DNA of 64,000 bases, taken from Actinomycetota bacterium (GTDB lineage Bacteria; Actinomycetota; Thermoleophilia; Gaiellales; F1-60-MAGs149). The stretch covers positions 1-64,000 of the forward strand of contig VGBM01000004.1 of NCBI GenBank assembly GCA_016870485.1, read 5' to 3'. Of this stretch, positions 7,463 through 16,694 are shown piece after piece; within the stretch, counting starts at the first letter, position 1; each line of letters starts with the position of its first letter. The position numbers and the translations under genes were made by a program. The notes under the pieces were generated by a model. The model was not told the DNA's origin and ran no database searches. It saw only the letters and a program-made list of their open reading frames with translations.

Positions 7463-9340
7463 GTGGGCGCGGCCGAGGAGACGCACGACGAGGCGGGCAC
7501 GGGCGCGCCCGCGCGCGTCCGGCTGCGCTTCGCGCCGAGCGACCTCGACGTCAAGGTGCCGGGCGGCGTGACCGTCTTCGACGCGGCGTCGTGGAACGGC
7601 ATCGCGATCGACTCGACCTGCGGCGGCCACGGCACCTGCAAGAAGTGCCGCGTCCGCATCACCGCGGGCGAGGTGCCCGTCTCCAAGCTCGACAGCCGCG
7701 CCTTCACCCCCGACGAGCTGCGTGACGGCTGGCGGCTCGCCTGCCGGATCACCGCGCAGGCCGACCTCGACGTCGATGTGCCGCCGCTGGTCACGCGGCC
7801 GAAGGCGGCCACGGTCGGCGTCGGCCGCCAGGTGATCCTGCGCCCGTCGGTCGTCAAGCGCCACCTCCAGCTCGAGGAGCCGACCCTGTCCGACCAGCGC
7901 ACCGACGTCCAGCGCGTGATGGACGCGATGGACGACCTCGAGGTGCGCGCCGGGATCGACGTCCTGCGCACCCTCGGCAAGGTGCTCCGCGACGCGAAGT
8001 GGGACGTCACCGCCGTCGTCGCCGACGACGAGCTGATCGCGGTCGAGGCGGGTGACACGACGGCGCGCCGCTTCGCGATCGCCTTCGACCTCGGCACCAC
8101 CACGGTGGTCGCGAACCTGCTCGATCTCGACACGGGCACGCCCGTCGCGGTCCGCAGCATGCTCAACAAGCAGCAGCCGTTCGGGGCCGACGTGATCAGC
8201 CGGATCTCCGCGACGATGATGGACCCCGACGCCCTCGGCAAGCTCCGGGAGCTCGCGCACGAGACCCTCGCCGAGCTCACGGACGAGGTCGTCGCCGCCG
8301 GCGACGTCGCCCCCGAGGAGGTCTACGAGGTCGTCCTCGCGGGCAACGCCACGATGACGCAGATCGCGCTCGGCATCGACCCCGAGCCGCTCGGCGTCGC
8401 GCCCTTCGTGATGACCAGCGACGGCTACGACGGGCTGCGCGCCACGGACCTCGGCGTGCGCGTCCACCCGAACGCGCCCGCCACGGTGTTCCCGTCGCTC
8501 GGCGCCTACGTCGGCGGCGACATCACCGCCGGCATCCTCGCGTCGGGCCTCGACCGCGACCGCCGCCTGCGCCTGTTCATCGACGTCGGCACCAACTGCG
8601 AGATCGCCGTCGGCAACCAGGACCGCATCGTCTCCACCGCCGCCCCCGCCGGCCCCGCCTTCGAGGCCGCCTCCATCCAGTGCGGCATGCGCGCCGCCCC
8701 CGGCGCGATCGAGATCGTCACGATCACCGACACCGACGTCGAGCTCGGCGTCATCGACGACGCGGAGCCCGTCGGCATGTGCGGCTCCGGCCTCGTCGAC
8801 GCCGTCGCCGAGCTCGTGCGGGTCGGCCTCCTCGACGCCTCCGGCAAGCTGATCACCGACGAGGAGGCCGCCGACCGCCCCGAGGCGCTCCGCCGGCGCC
8901 TCGTCACCGTCGACGACCAGCGCGCCTTCGTCCTGCACTGGGCCGGCGAGCCGGGCGACACCGACCAGGCCGTCTACCTCTCGCAGCGCGACGTCCGCGA
9001 ACTCCAGTTCGCCAAGGCCGCGATCGCGACCGGCTGGGCGCTGCTCCTCGAGGAGCTCGAGATCGACCCGTCCGAGGTGCAGCAGGTCCTCCTCGCCGGC
9101 TCGTTCGGCTCGTACCTGTCCGCCGCCAGCGCGATCCGCATCGGCCTCGTCCCGAAGCTCCCGATCCCGCGCATCATCAGCGCCGGCAACGTCGCCGGCG
9201 AGGGCGCCAAGATGGCCGTCCTCTCCCGCCAGGAGCGCCACGCCGGCCGCGCCCTGATCGACGAGATCGAGTACGTCGAGCTATCCGACCGCACCGACTT
9301 CAACGACCGCTTCGTCGAGCAGCTCGCCTTCCCGCCGTGA
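7463..9340 (+). CDS. RACo-type ATP-dependent reductive activator of corrinoid proteins (2Fe-2S ferredoxin + DUF4445 ASKHA)
   Basis: A 625-residue protein. Residues about 18-110 are a plant-type 2Fe-2S ferredoxin domain with ligands C53, C59, C62 and C94 ([10 protein letters not shown]). A linker follows, then a large ASKHA ATPase-like DUF4445 region from about residue 200 ([57 protein letters not shown]). RACo/RamA proteins use ATP to reduce oxidised Co(II) corrinoid back to Co(I). The N-terminal 2Fe-2S places this nearer RACo than RamA, which carries C-terminal 4Fe-4S clusters. GTG 7463 is the first start after the upstream stop; longer starts would run over the methyltransferase. Confidence 0.92.
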   Translation: MGAAEETHDEAGTGAPARVRLRFAPSDLDVKVPGGVTVFDAASWNGIAIDSTCGGHGTCKKCRVRITAGEVPVSKLDSRAFTPDELRDGWRLACRITAQADLDVDVPPLVTRPKAATVGVGRQVILRPSVVKRHLQLEEPTLSDQRTDVQRVMDAMDDLEVRAGIDVLRTLGKVLRDAKWDVTAVVADDELIAVEAGDTTARRFAIAFDLGTTTVVANLLDLDTGTPVAVRSMLNKQQPFGADVISRISATMMDPDALGKLRELAHETLAELTDEVVAAGDVAPEEVYEVVLAGNATMTQIALGIDPEPLGVAPFVMTSDGYDGLRATDLGVRVHPNAPATVFPSLGAYVGGDITAGILASGLDRDRRLRLFIDVGTNCEIAVGNQDRIVSTAAPAGPAFEAASIQCGMRAAPGAIEIVTITDTDVELGVIDDAEPVGMCGSGLVDAVAELVRVGLLDASGKLITDEEAADRPEALRRRLVTVDDQRAFVLHWAGEPGDTDQAVYLSQRDVRELQFAKAAIATGWALLLEELEIDPSEVQQVLLAGSFGSYLSAASAIRIGLVPKLPIPRIISAGNVAGEGAKMAVLSRQERHAGRALIDEIEYVELSDRTDFNDRFVEQLAFPP

Positions 9341-9954
9341 GCGACGTCGCCATCATCACCTGCGGCCTCCTGACGCAGCACGTCGAGCGCGTCGCCGAGC
9401 GACGCGGCTGGGACGTCGCGATCCACCCGCTGCCGCCCCTCCTGCACCAGCGCCCCGAGCGGATCGGCCCCGAGGTGCGCGCGAAGGCCGCCGAGCTCGC
9501 GGACCGGCACGCCGCCGTCGCCGTCGCCTACGCCGACTGCGGCACCTACGGCGCGCTCGACGCGGTCGTCTCCGAGCTCGGCCTCACGCGCCTGCGCGGC
9601 GGCCACTGCTACGACCTCTTCGCCGGCCCCGAGCGGCTCGCGGCGCTCCTCGCCGAGGAGCCGGGCACGTACCTCCTGACCGACGCCCTCGTGCGCGGCT
9701 TCGACCGCCTCGTCGTGCAGGAGCTCGGCCTCGACCGCCACCCCGAGCTGCGCGACGACTACTTCCACGCCTACCGCCGGGTCGTCTGGCTCGCCCAGGA
9801 CCCGGCCGATCCCGAGCTCCGTGCGGACGCCGAGGGCGCTGCCGCGCTGCTCGACCTGCCCCTGGAGATCATCGAGACCGGCGAGGACGGCCTCGAGCGC
9901 GAGCTCGAGCTGCTCCTCGCCCGCACGGAGGGCGCCCGCTCGGGCGCCGCGTGA
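9337..9954 (+). CDS. DUF1638 protein associated with corrinoid methyltransferase loci
   Basis: A 205-residue protein starting at a GTGA overlap with the activator gene. Conserved-looking features are the N-terminal VAIITCGLL, a central [11 protein letters not shown] and [12 protein letters not shown]. These two Cys-containing motifs and the HxD/Cys cluster fit DUF1638, found recurrently beside MttB-family methyltransferases and corrinoid proteins. No biochemical function is established for it to my knowledge. A role in corrinoid loading, metal handling or methyltransferase maturation is inferred from genomic company alone. It has no signal peptide or membrane segment, so it is cytosolic. Confidence 0.8.
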   Translation: MSDVAIITCGLLTQHVERVAERRGWDVAIHPLPPLLHQRPERIGPEVRAKAAELADRHAAVAVAYADCGTYGALDAVVSELGLTRLRGGHCYDLFAGPERLAALLAEEPGTYLLTDALVRGFDRLVVQELGLDRHPELRDDYFHAYRRVVWLAQDPADPELRADAEGAAALLDLPLEIIETGEDGLERELELLLARTEGARSGAA

Positions 9955-9965
9955 GGAGGACGGAT

Positions 9966-12413
9966 ATGGACACCAAGGCCGACATCGTCATCATCGGCGC
10001 CGGCATCGTCGGCACCTCAGCCGCCTGGGAGCTCGCCCAGGCCGGCGTGACGAACGTCGTCGTCGTCGACCAGGGCCCCCTGGCCCACACCGGCGGCTCG
10101 ACGTACCACGCCCCGGGCCTCTGCTTCCAGACCAACACGAGCCGGCTGATGTGCACGCTCGCCCAGTGGTCGGCGCAGGCCTACGACGCCTGCAACGCGG
10201 ACGGGCGCGAGACCTGGGCCGCGGTGGGCGGCCTCGAGGTGGCCACCACCCCGGGCCGCGTCGCCGAGCTCCACCGCCGCCAGAACGCCGCCACCGCCTA
10301 CGGCCTCGAGACCCGCATGGTCACGCCGAAGGAGGCGGTCGAGCTGTGCCCGCTGATCGAGGAGTCGGCCATCCTCGCCGCGCTGCACATCCCGACGGAC
10401 GGCCTCTGCCGCGCCGTCACCTACTGCCACGCGCTGCAGGGCCGGTGCATGGAGCGCGGCATCCGCTTCATGGAGTCGACGCGCGTCACCGACGTCAGGA
10501 TCGACGGCAGCCGCGTGCGCGCCGTCGAGACCACCGCCGGCACGATCAGCTGCGGCCAGGTGCTCGTCGCGGGCGGCCTCTGGGGCCCCGAGCTGCAGCA
10601 CATGATCGGCCGCCCGATCCCGCTTTTGCCCCTCCAGCACGTGTTCGCCTGGGGCGCCCCGATCGAGGGCGTCGAGCGCGGCCCGGTCGAATCCTACCTG
10701 CCGATGGTCCGCCACCAGGACCAGGACGTCTACTACCGCCAGCGCTGGCAGGGCATGGGCATCGGCTCGTACAACCACCCGCCGCTTCCGATCTCGCCCG
10801 CCGAGCTCGAGCGCGAGGCCGACGGCCACCAGACGGCGCAGGGCCCGTTCGCGGAGGAGCACTTCACGGCGGCCTGGGACGCGACCCGCGTCCTGATGCC
10901 GCGCGTCCACGCGGCCGGCCTCGAGGAGACCTTCAACGGGCACTTCTCCTTCACGATCGACGGCATGCCGCTGCTCGGCGAGTCCTCCCACACCAAGGGG
11001 CTCTTCCTCGCCGAGGCGATCTGGATCACGCACGCGGCCGGCTCGGCCCGCTGCATCGTGCGCCAGATGCTCGGCCAGCCGACCGGCGTCGACCTCGGCC
11101 CGGCCCACCCGGACCGCTTCCAGCCGCACCACTCCGCCCCGATGTACGTGGCGGCCCGCGGCGCCACGCAGTACGCCGAGGTCTACGACATCCTGCACCC
11201 GCTGCAGCCGATGGCGAACCCCCGCGGCCTGCGCCGCCTGCCCGCCCACGAGTGGATCGCGGAGCGCGGCGGCGTGATGCTGGAGAGCGCCGGCTGGGAG
11301 CGTCCCCAGTGGCTCGAGGCGAACGCCTCCCTGCCCGCCCCCGAGCACACCCAGCGCCGCGACGCCTGGTCGTCGATGTTCTGGTCGCCGGTGATCGGCA
11401 AGGAGCACGCCCGCACCCGCACCAGCGCCGGCCTGTTCGACCTCACCCCGTTCACGAAGGTGGAGGTCGAGGGCCCCGGCGCGACCGACTGGCTGAACCG
11501 GATGTGCACCTCCGAGCTCGACGTCGAGGTCGGCCGCATCGTCTACACCGCCTGCCTCAACGAGACCGGCGGCATCCTCTTCGACATCACCGTCACCCGC
11601 CTCGACCGCGACCGCTACCTGGTCGTCACCGGCGGCGCCTCGGGCCCGCGCGACGTGGCCTGGCTGCGCAGCCACCTGCCCGCCGGCGACGGCGTGCGGA
11701 TGCGCGACGTGACGAGCGCCTGGGCCGTGTTCGGCCTGTGGGGCCCGAAGGCGCGCGCCATCCTCCAGCCGCTCGTGCCCGAGGACCTCTCGAACGAGGC
11801 CTTCCCGTACATGCGCGCCCAGCGCATCTGGGTCGAGCACGTGCCCGTGCTCGCGCTGCGCATCTCCTACGCCGGCGAGCTCGGCTGGGAGCTCTACGCC
11901 CCCACCGAGTACGGCGCGCACCTCTGGGAGCGGCTGATGGAGGCGGGCGCCGACCACGGCCTCGCGGCCTGCGGAGGCGGCGCCTTCGAGTCCCTGCGCG
12001 TCGAGAAGGGCTACCGCTTCGCCGGCGTCGACATGCACACCGACTACACGCCCGACGAGGCCGGCCTCGGCTTCGCGGTCAACCTGCGCAAGGCGGACTT
12101 CATCGGCAAGCGGGCCGTGATCGCCGAGCGGGCCCGCGGATCGCGGAAGCGCCTCGTCCCGATCGTCCTCGACGACCCCGACGCCGCGCCCCTCGGCGGC
12201 GAGCCGATCCTGCTCGACGGCAACCCGGTCGGCTACGTGACGAGCGCCAACTTCGGGTACTCGGTTGGCACGTCGATCGCCTACGGGTATCTTCCGGCGG
12301 ACGCGGCGGTCCCCGGGACAAGGGCGGCCATCCGGATCTTCGACCGCGAGGTCGGGGGATCCGTCACGAGCGAACCGATTTTCGACCCCACCGGCGAGCG
12401 CCTCCGGGCCTAG
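9966..12413 (+). CDS. Dimethylglycine/sarcosine dehydrogenase-like flavoprotein with C-terminal GcvT (THF-binding) domains
   Basis: An 815-residue, two-module enzyme. Residues 1-380 are a DAO-type FAD domain: the dinucleotide motif GAGIVGTSAAWELAQAG, then HTGGSTYHAPGL, where H48 aligns with the covalently flavinylated His of dimethylglycine dehydrogenase. An FAO_M-like linker precedes a GcvT domain (about 430-700; GELGWELYAPTEYG) and a GcvT C-terminal barrel (about 715-815). The family oxidatively N-demethylates dimethylglycine or sarcosine and passes the carbon to THF as methylene-THF. AGGAGG lies just upstream of ATG 9966. In this operon it would take over after the corrinoid system removes the first methyl group from a betaine. 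Confidence 0.9.
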   Translation: MDTKADIVIIGAGIVGTSAAWELAQAGVTNVVVVDQGPLAHTGGSTYHAPGLCFQTNTSRLMCTLAQWSAQAYDACNADGRETWAAVGGLEVATTPGRVAELHRRQNAATAYGLETRMVTPKEAVELCPLIEESAILAALHIPTDGLCRAVTYCHALQGRCMERGIRFMESTRVTDVRIDGSRVRAVETTAGTISCGQVLVAGGLWGPELQHMIGRPIPLLPLQHVFAWGAPIEGVERGPVESYLPMVRHQDQDVYYRQRWQGMGIGSYNHPPLPISPAELEREADGHQTAQGPFAEEHFTAAWDATRVLMPRVHAAGLEETFNGHFSFTIDGMPLLGESSHTKGLFLAEAIWITHAAGSARCIVRQMLGQPTGVDLGPAHPDRFQPHHSAPMYVAARGATQYAEVYDILHPLQPMANPRGLRRLPAHEWIAERGGVMLESAGWERPQWLEANASLPAPEHTQRRDAWSSMFWSPVIGKEHARTRTSAGLFDLTPFTKVEVEGPGATDWLNRMCTSELDVEVGRIVYTACLNETGGILFDITVTRLDRDRYLVVTGGASGPRDVAWLRSHLPAGDGVRMRDVTSAWAVFGLWGPKARAILQPLVPEDLSNEAFPYMRAQRIWVEHVPVLALRISYAGELGWELYAPTEYGAHLWERLMEAGADHGLAACGGGAFESLRVEKGYRFAGVDMHTDYTPDEAGLGFAVNLRKADFIGKRAVIAERARGSRKRLVPIVLDDPDAAPLGGEPILLDGNPVGYVTSANFGYSVGTSIAYGYLPADAAVPGTRAAIRIFDREVGGSVTSEPIFDPTGERLRA

Positions 12414-12448
12414 CCACGACCTTCCCCCAGCCTCCGGAGGACATCCCC

Positions 12449-13624
12449 ATGCCCCATCTCGCCACCGCCCTCGACCGTCTCGGCACGGAGACCGCGTTCG
12501 AGGTCCTCGCCCGCGCGAAGGCCCTCGAGGCCACCGGCAGGCGCGTCATCCACCTGCAGATCGGCGAGCCCGACTTCGACACCGCCCCCCACATCGTCGA
12601 GGCGGCCGCGAAGGCCCTGCACGAGGGCCAGACGCACTACTGCCCCGCGCCCGGCATCCCCGCCCTGCGCGAGGCCTGCGCCAGCCACCTGTCGACGCAC
12701 CGCGGGCTCGAGATCTCGCCCGACTCGATCGTCGTCACGCCGGGCGCGAAGCCGTTCCTGTTCTTCGGCATCCTCGCCACGGTCAACCCGGGCGACGAGG
12801 TCATCTACCCCAACCCGGGCTTCCCGATCTACGAGTCCGCGATCAGGTGGGCCGGCGGCGTGCCGGTGCCGCTGCCCCTGACCGAGGAGACCGACTTCGC
12901 CTTCACCGCGGACGACCTCCGCGAGCGGCTCACCCCGCAGACGAAGATGGTCATCCTCAACTCGCCGGGCAACCCGACGGGCGGCTACAACTCGCGCGAC
13001 CTCAACGTCGAGATCGCCAAGGTCCTCGCCGACCACGACTGCTGGATCCTCTCCGACGAGGTCTACTCGGAGATGCTGTGGGGCGGCGCCGAGCACGACA
13101 CGATCGCCGCGCACGAGGGCCTGCTCGACCGCACGATCCTGCTCGACGGCTTCTCGAAGACGTTCGCGATGACGGGCTGGCGGCTCGGCTACGCCGTGCT
13201 GCCCGAGCCCCTGCGCGAGCCGATCACGCGCCTGATCATCAACTCGGTCTCCTGCACGGCCCCGGCCACGCAGCTGGCCGGCGTCGCGGCCCTGACCGGC
13301 CCGCGCGACGAGATCAACGCGATGATGGCCGAGTTCGACCGCCGCCGCGTGGCCGTGGTCGAGGGCCTCAACTCGCTGCCGGGCGTGACCTGCCGCGACC
13401 CGAAGGGCGCCTTCTACGCCTTCCCGAACGTCTCGGGCACGGGCCAGGACGCGAAGACCGTCGCGGACCGCCTGCTGCAGGAGTCCGGCGTGGCCGTCCT
13501 CTCCGGCACGGCCTTCGGCGAGCACGGCGAGGGCTACCTGCGCCTCTCCTACGCCAACAGCCTCGAGAACATCCAGGAGGCGATCGAGCTGATGCGCGGC
13601 AAGCTCGAGGAGATGGCGGCGTGA
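12449..13624 (+). CDS. PLP-dependent class I/II aminotransferase (aspartate aminotransferase superfamily)
   Basis: A 391-residue fold-type I aminotransferase. Landmarks in order are IHLQIGEPDFDTAPH, the substrate-binding YCPAPGIPALREA, NSPGNPTGG, SDEVYSEML, the PLP-binding DGFSKTFAMTGWRLGY (K237) and a C-terminal arginine in EGYLRLSYANS. The start ATG follows a CCGGAGG ribosome site. It overlaps the next gene by 4 nt (GTGA). Within the amine-demethylation operon a plausible job is transamination of glycine, serine or a related amino acid to the keto acid that the downstream dehydrogenase handles. The amino donor cannot be told from the sequence. Confidence 0.9.
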   Translation: MPHLATALDRLGTETAFEVLARAKALEATGRRVIHLQIGEPDFDTAPHIVEAAAKALHEGQTHYCPAPGIPALREACASHLSTHRGLEISPDSIVVTPGAKPFLFFGILATVNPGDEVIYPNPGFPIYESAIRWAGGVPVPLPLTEETDFAFTADDLRERLTPQTKMVILNSPGNPTGGYNSRDLNVEIAKVLADHDCWILSDEVYSEMLWGGAEHDTIAAHEGLLDRTILLDGFSKTFAMTGWRLGYAVLPEPLREPITRLIINSVSCTAPATQLAGVAALTGPRDEINAMMAEFDRRRVAVVEGLNSLPGVTCRDPKGAFYAFPNVSGTGQDAKTVADRLLQESGVAVLSGTAFGEHGEGYLRLSYANSLENIQEAIELMRGKLEEMAA

Positions 13625-14598
13625 GCCAGCCCCGGATCGTCGTCACGCGGCGCATCCCCCAGCCGGCGCTCGACCTGCTCGCCGAGCACGGCGACGTGTG
13701 GCTGTCGCCGCACGACCGCCCGCTGACCCGCGAGGAGCTGTTCGACGCCGTCAAGGGCGCCGACGCGATCGTCTGCCTGCTCCACGACCGGATCGATGAC
13801 GAGGTGCTCGACGCCGCCGGCCCCCAGCTGCAGGTGATCGCCAACGTCGCCGTCGGCTTCAACAACGTCGACACCGGCGCGATCGCCAAGCGCGGCACGG
13901 TCTGGTTCACGAACACGCCGGCCGTCCTCACCGACGCCACCGCCGACATCGCGATGGCGCTGATCCTGATGTCGACCCGCCGGCTCGCTGAGGGCGAGCG
14001 CGTGATCCGCTCGGAGACCCCCTGGGTCTGGAGCATGTTCTACATGCTCGGCTCAGGGATCCAGGGCAAGACGCTGGGCATCGTCGGCCTGGGCCTGATC
14101 GGCCGGGCCACCGCGCGCCGCGCGAAGGCGTTCGGGATGGAGATCATCTACTCGGGCCGCCGCCAGGCCGACCCGGCGATCGAGGAGGAGCTCGGCGCCC
14201 GCTTCGTCTCCTTCGACGAACTGCTCGAGACCGCGGACGTCGTCAGCCTGCACTGCCCACTGAATGCGGAGACCGAGCACCTGATCGACGCCGCCCGGCT
14301 CCGGCAGATGCGCTCCGACGCCTTCCTGATCAACACGACCCGCGGCCCCGTGGTCGACGAGCAGGCGCTCGTCGACGCGCTCCGGGCCGGGGAGATCGCC
14401 GGCGCCGGCCTCGACGTCTTCGAGGATGAGCCCACGGTCAACCCGGGCCTCCTCGAGCTCGAGAACGCCGTCCTGATCCCCCACCTCGGCTCGGCCACGG
14501 TGGAGACCCGGACCGCGATGGGCGTGCTCGCCGCGGAGAACGCGGTCGCGGTGCTCGGCGGTGCGGAGCCGCCGACGCCCGTCGTGCGCGTCGGCTAG
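13621..14598 (+). CDS. D-2-hydroxyacid dehydrogenase, glyoxylate/hydroxypyruvate reductase-like
   Basis: A 325-residue NAD(P)-dependent enzyme. It has the Rossmann motif GKTLGIVGLGLIGRATARR (about 149-167) and the catalytic triad R241 (INTTRGPVVDE), E270 (DVFEDEP) and H288 (PHLGSAT). SGRR after the second strand carries arginines that usually favour NADPH. The closest functional class is glyoxylate/hydroxypyruvate reductase. It overlaps the aminotransferase by 4 nt, so the two probably act in sequence: transamination to glyoxylate or hydroxypyruvate, then reduction. It is the last gene of the operon and its stop is shared with the convergent vapC in a CTAG. Confidence 0.9.
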   Translation: MSQPRIVVTRRIPQPALDLLAEHGDVWLSPHDRPLTREELFDAVKGADAIVCLLHDRIDDEVLDAAGPQLQVIANVAVGFNNVDTGAIAKRGTVWFTNTPAVLTDATADIAMALILMSTRRLAEGERVIRSETPWVWSMFYMLGSGIQGKTLGIVGLGLIGRATARRAKAFGMEIIYSGRRQADPAIEEELGARFVSFDELLETADVVSLHCPLNAETEHLIDAARLRQMRSDAFLINTTRGPVVDEQALVDALRAGEIAGAGLDVFEDEPTVNPGLLELENAVLIPHLGSATVETRTAMGVLAAENAVAVLGGAEPPTPVVRVG

Positions 14599-15056
14599 CC
14601 ACGCGCGCAGGCGGCCAAGGGGCCGGCCGGACCGGCGCCAACGTGGACCTCGGCCCCCGTGACGGAAACGTCCCGCCAGCGCGCATCGGCCATGACCGCC
14701 CGTTCGATGTCGGCGTGCACCGCCCCCGTCGCGAGGATGATCGCGTCGGCGACGGGGAGACGGGCGCGAGCGCCGGATCGGTGACGCCGCCGCAGATCGG
14801 CGGCCCGCTCCGCCGTCGCACGATCCACGTCGAGCATCCGCGCCTTCGCGTCGACCAGGAACTCCTCCGCGGCCACGCGGGCCTTGCGGTCGCCGCCGGC
14901 CTCGGTCAGGACCTCCGCCCACGCGAGCGCCGAGATCGCCAGAGGCCGACGGGCGGCGACCTCGGCGTCGACGGCGTCCACGCAGGCGGCGTGCAGGGCG
15001 TCGTCCGCGTAGATCCAGCCGATCACCACCGAGGAGTCGATCAGCGTCAGTCCCAC
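14595..15056 (-). CDS. vapC: PIN-domain ribonuclease toxin, VapC family
   Basis: A 153-residue protein with PIN-domain acidic residues D7 (LIDSSVVIGW), E48 (ALAWAEVL) and D104 (PVADAIILATG). VapC toxins cleave RNA, often tRNA, when freed from their antitoxin. The GTG start lies within the end of the upstream antitoxin gene (overlap of about 10 nt), the usual antitoxin-toxin coupling. The C terminus stretches to a Gly/Ala/Pro-rich tail and its stop is shared with the convergent dehydrogenase. The RNA target is unknown. Confidence 0.85.
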   Translation of the reverse strand: MGLTLIDSSVVIGWIYADDALHAACVDAVDAEVAARRPLAISALAWAEVLTEAGGDRKARVAAEEFLVDAKARMLDVDRATAERAADLRRRHRSGARARLPVADAIILATGAVHADIERAVMADARWRDVSVTGAEVHVGAGPAGPLAACARG

Positions 15057-15271
15057 TCGGCCTCCATCTCGCGGATGCGCGCATGCGCCTTGGCCGCGCC
15101 CGTGACGCGACCGGCCTTCTCCCGCAGCACGGCGCGCCCGCTCCAGATCTCGACCCGCCCCGGACCCGTCGAGCGCTTGGCGAGCACCTCGCCCTCCTCG
15201 AACCCCGCCTCGAGGAAGGTCTCCTTGCCGATGGTGATCTGATGCTTGCTGCTGATCTTTACAAGATCCAT
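15047..15271 (-). CDS. vapB: AbrB/MazE-type antitoxin (VapB)
   Basis: A 74-residue protein. Residues 1-45 form a swapped-hairpin AbrB DNA-binding fold (ISSKHQITIGKETFLEAGF, then GEVLAKRS). The C-terminal part (EKAGRVTGAAKAHARIREME) is helical and would cap the toxin. I chose ATG 15271, where the AbrB fold begins; a longer frame exists upstream but adds a Ser/Arg-rich stretch without homology features. It overlaps vapC and the pair is probably autorepressed through the AbrB domain. Confidence 0.8.
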   Translation of the reverse strand: MDLVKISSKHQITIGKETFLEAGFEEGEVLAKRSTGPGRVEIWSGRAVLREKAGRVTGAAKAHARIREMEAEWD

Positions 15272-15350
15272 GAGCGGTAAAGACAGCGAGCGCGTCGATT
15301 CGCTCCCGTGTGTGCCGGACGCGCGCGGGAGGCGCACGCGGCCGCGGCGG

Positions 15351-16694
15351 TCAGAGGTCGATCCGCCTGCGCCCCACCGCGATCGGCACGAGGGCGAGCA
15401 GGACGAGCCCGGCCGCGGCGAGGAACGGCCACGCCGCGGCGGCGGTCGCGGCCTCGCGGATCGCGCGGTCGAGGCGGTCGATCAGCCCGCGCCACGCCGT
15501 CGCCTGCTCGGGGTCGTCGGGCGGGCGCCCGAACGCCTCCTCGAGGTCGGGGATGCGGCCGTTCGCACCGCCGATCGCGTCGCCGAGCCGGCCCGCGAGG
15601 GCGACCCGCTCCGACAGGGGCAGGGGCGCGTCGAGGAGCAGGGTCACGCCCCGGCGCTCGACCTGCTCCTGCTGCACGGCGAGCTGCTGCGTGAAGAGCG
15701 GCGTCAGGGCCACGATCCCGATCACGAGGCCGACGTGGCGGGCCGCGAGGGTCCAGCCGCCGTGGACGGCCTGCGGCGAGCGCCCCTTGAGGGCGGCGCC
15801 GGTGAGCGCCTCGATCGTCATGCCGAGCCCGAACCCGATCGCGATCTGGGGCGGCACGGTCCACTGCCAGGTGGGCTCGGGCAGGAGCGCGAGGCCCGCG
15901 AGGCCGGCGGCGAGGAGCACGGTGCCGGCCGCCGCCCGCTGGGGCAGCGTGCCGATCCGCCCGAACAGCCGCGCGCCGACGATGGCGGCGAGCGGCATCA
16001 CGGTGACCACCAGGGCGGTGGCGATCGGCGTCATCCGCCAGCCCTCGATCAGGAGCAGCACGATCAGAAACAGCGCCGCGGTCAGCCCGGCGCTGAGCAG
16101 GAGCAGCGCGAGGTTGGCCGCCACGTGGGGCCGGCCCGCTGGCACGGGCGCGGAGCGCGCGCGCACGCGCAGGGTGGGCAGGGCCAGCAGAATCGCCGGC
16201 ACCTGCACGAAGAAGATCGCCTCCCACGAGATCAGCTGCGTGAGCAGGCCGCCGAGGGCCGGCCCGCAGGCCGCGCCGAGCGCGCCGGCCGTCGCCCAGA
16301 CCACGGCGGCGCGACGCTCGGAGCCGGTGGTCAGGGGCAGCACCTCGAGGGCGGCGGTGACGGCGAGCGCCCCGCCGATCGCCTGCACCGCGCGGCTGAT
16401 CAGGAGCACCTCGAAGGAGGGGGCGAGCGCGCAGAGGAGCGATGCCGCCGCGAACACCGCCATCCCGACGAACAGCAGCAGGCCGGGTGCGCGCCGGCGC
16501 ACGAGGTGCGCGACCGGCACCGCGACGATCGCGAGCACGATGTTGAACCCGGTCAGCACCCACGAGACCTGGTCGATCGTGAGCGAGTAGCGCACGAGGA
16601 TGTCGGGCAGGGCGAGCACGACGATCGACGAGTCGCTGAGGACGAGGCCGACGGCGAGGGCCAGGCAGATCGTGCGCAGGCGATCAGAGCCCAT
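15351..16694 (-). CDS. MFS transporter, DHA2/EmrB-like
   Basis: A 447-residue multi-pass membrane protein. The N-terminal helices carry the drug:H+ antiporter signature around DSSIVVLALPDI and the loop motif PVAHLVRRRAPG, followed by RAVQAIGGALAV and GALGAACGPALGGLL (antiporter motif C-like). About 12-14 membrane segments can be counted. The segment around residues 345-415 is a long polar loop (VERRGVTLLLDAPL to AWRGLIDRLDRA) before the last helix, which is unusual. The start overlaps the stop of the OtsB-like relic by 1 nt (TGATG). Substrate is not predictable. Confidence 0.85.
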   Translation of the reverse strand: MGSDRLRTICLALAVGLVLSDSSIVVLALPDILVRYSLTIDQVSWVLTGFNIVLAIVAVPVAHLVRRRAPGLLLFVGMAVFAAASLLCALAPSFEVLLISRAVQAIGGALAVTAALEVLPLTTGSERRAAVVWATAGALGAACGPALGGLLTQLISWEAIFFVQVPAILLALPTLRVRARSAPVPAGRPHVAANLALLLLSAGLTAALFLIVLLLIEGWRMTPIATALVVTVMPLAAIVGARLFGRIGTLPQRAAAGTVLLAAGLAGLALLPEPTWQWTVPPQIAIGFGLGMTIEALTGAALKGRSPQAVHGGWTLAARHVGLVIGIVALTPLFTQQLAVQQEQVERRGVTLLLDAPLPLSERVALAGRLGDAIGGANGRIPDLEEAFGRPPDDPEQATAWRGLIDRLDRAIREAATAAAAWPFLAAAGLVLLALVPIAVGRRRIDL

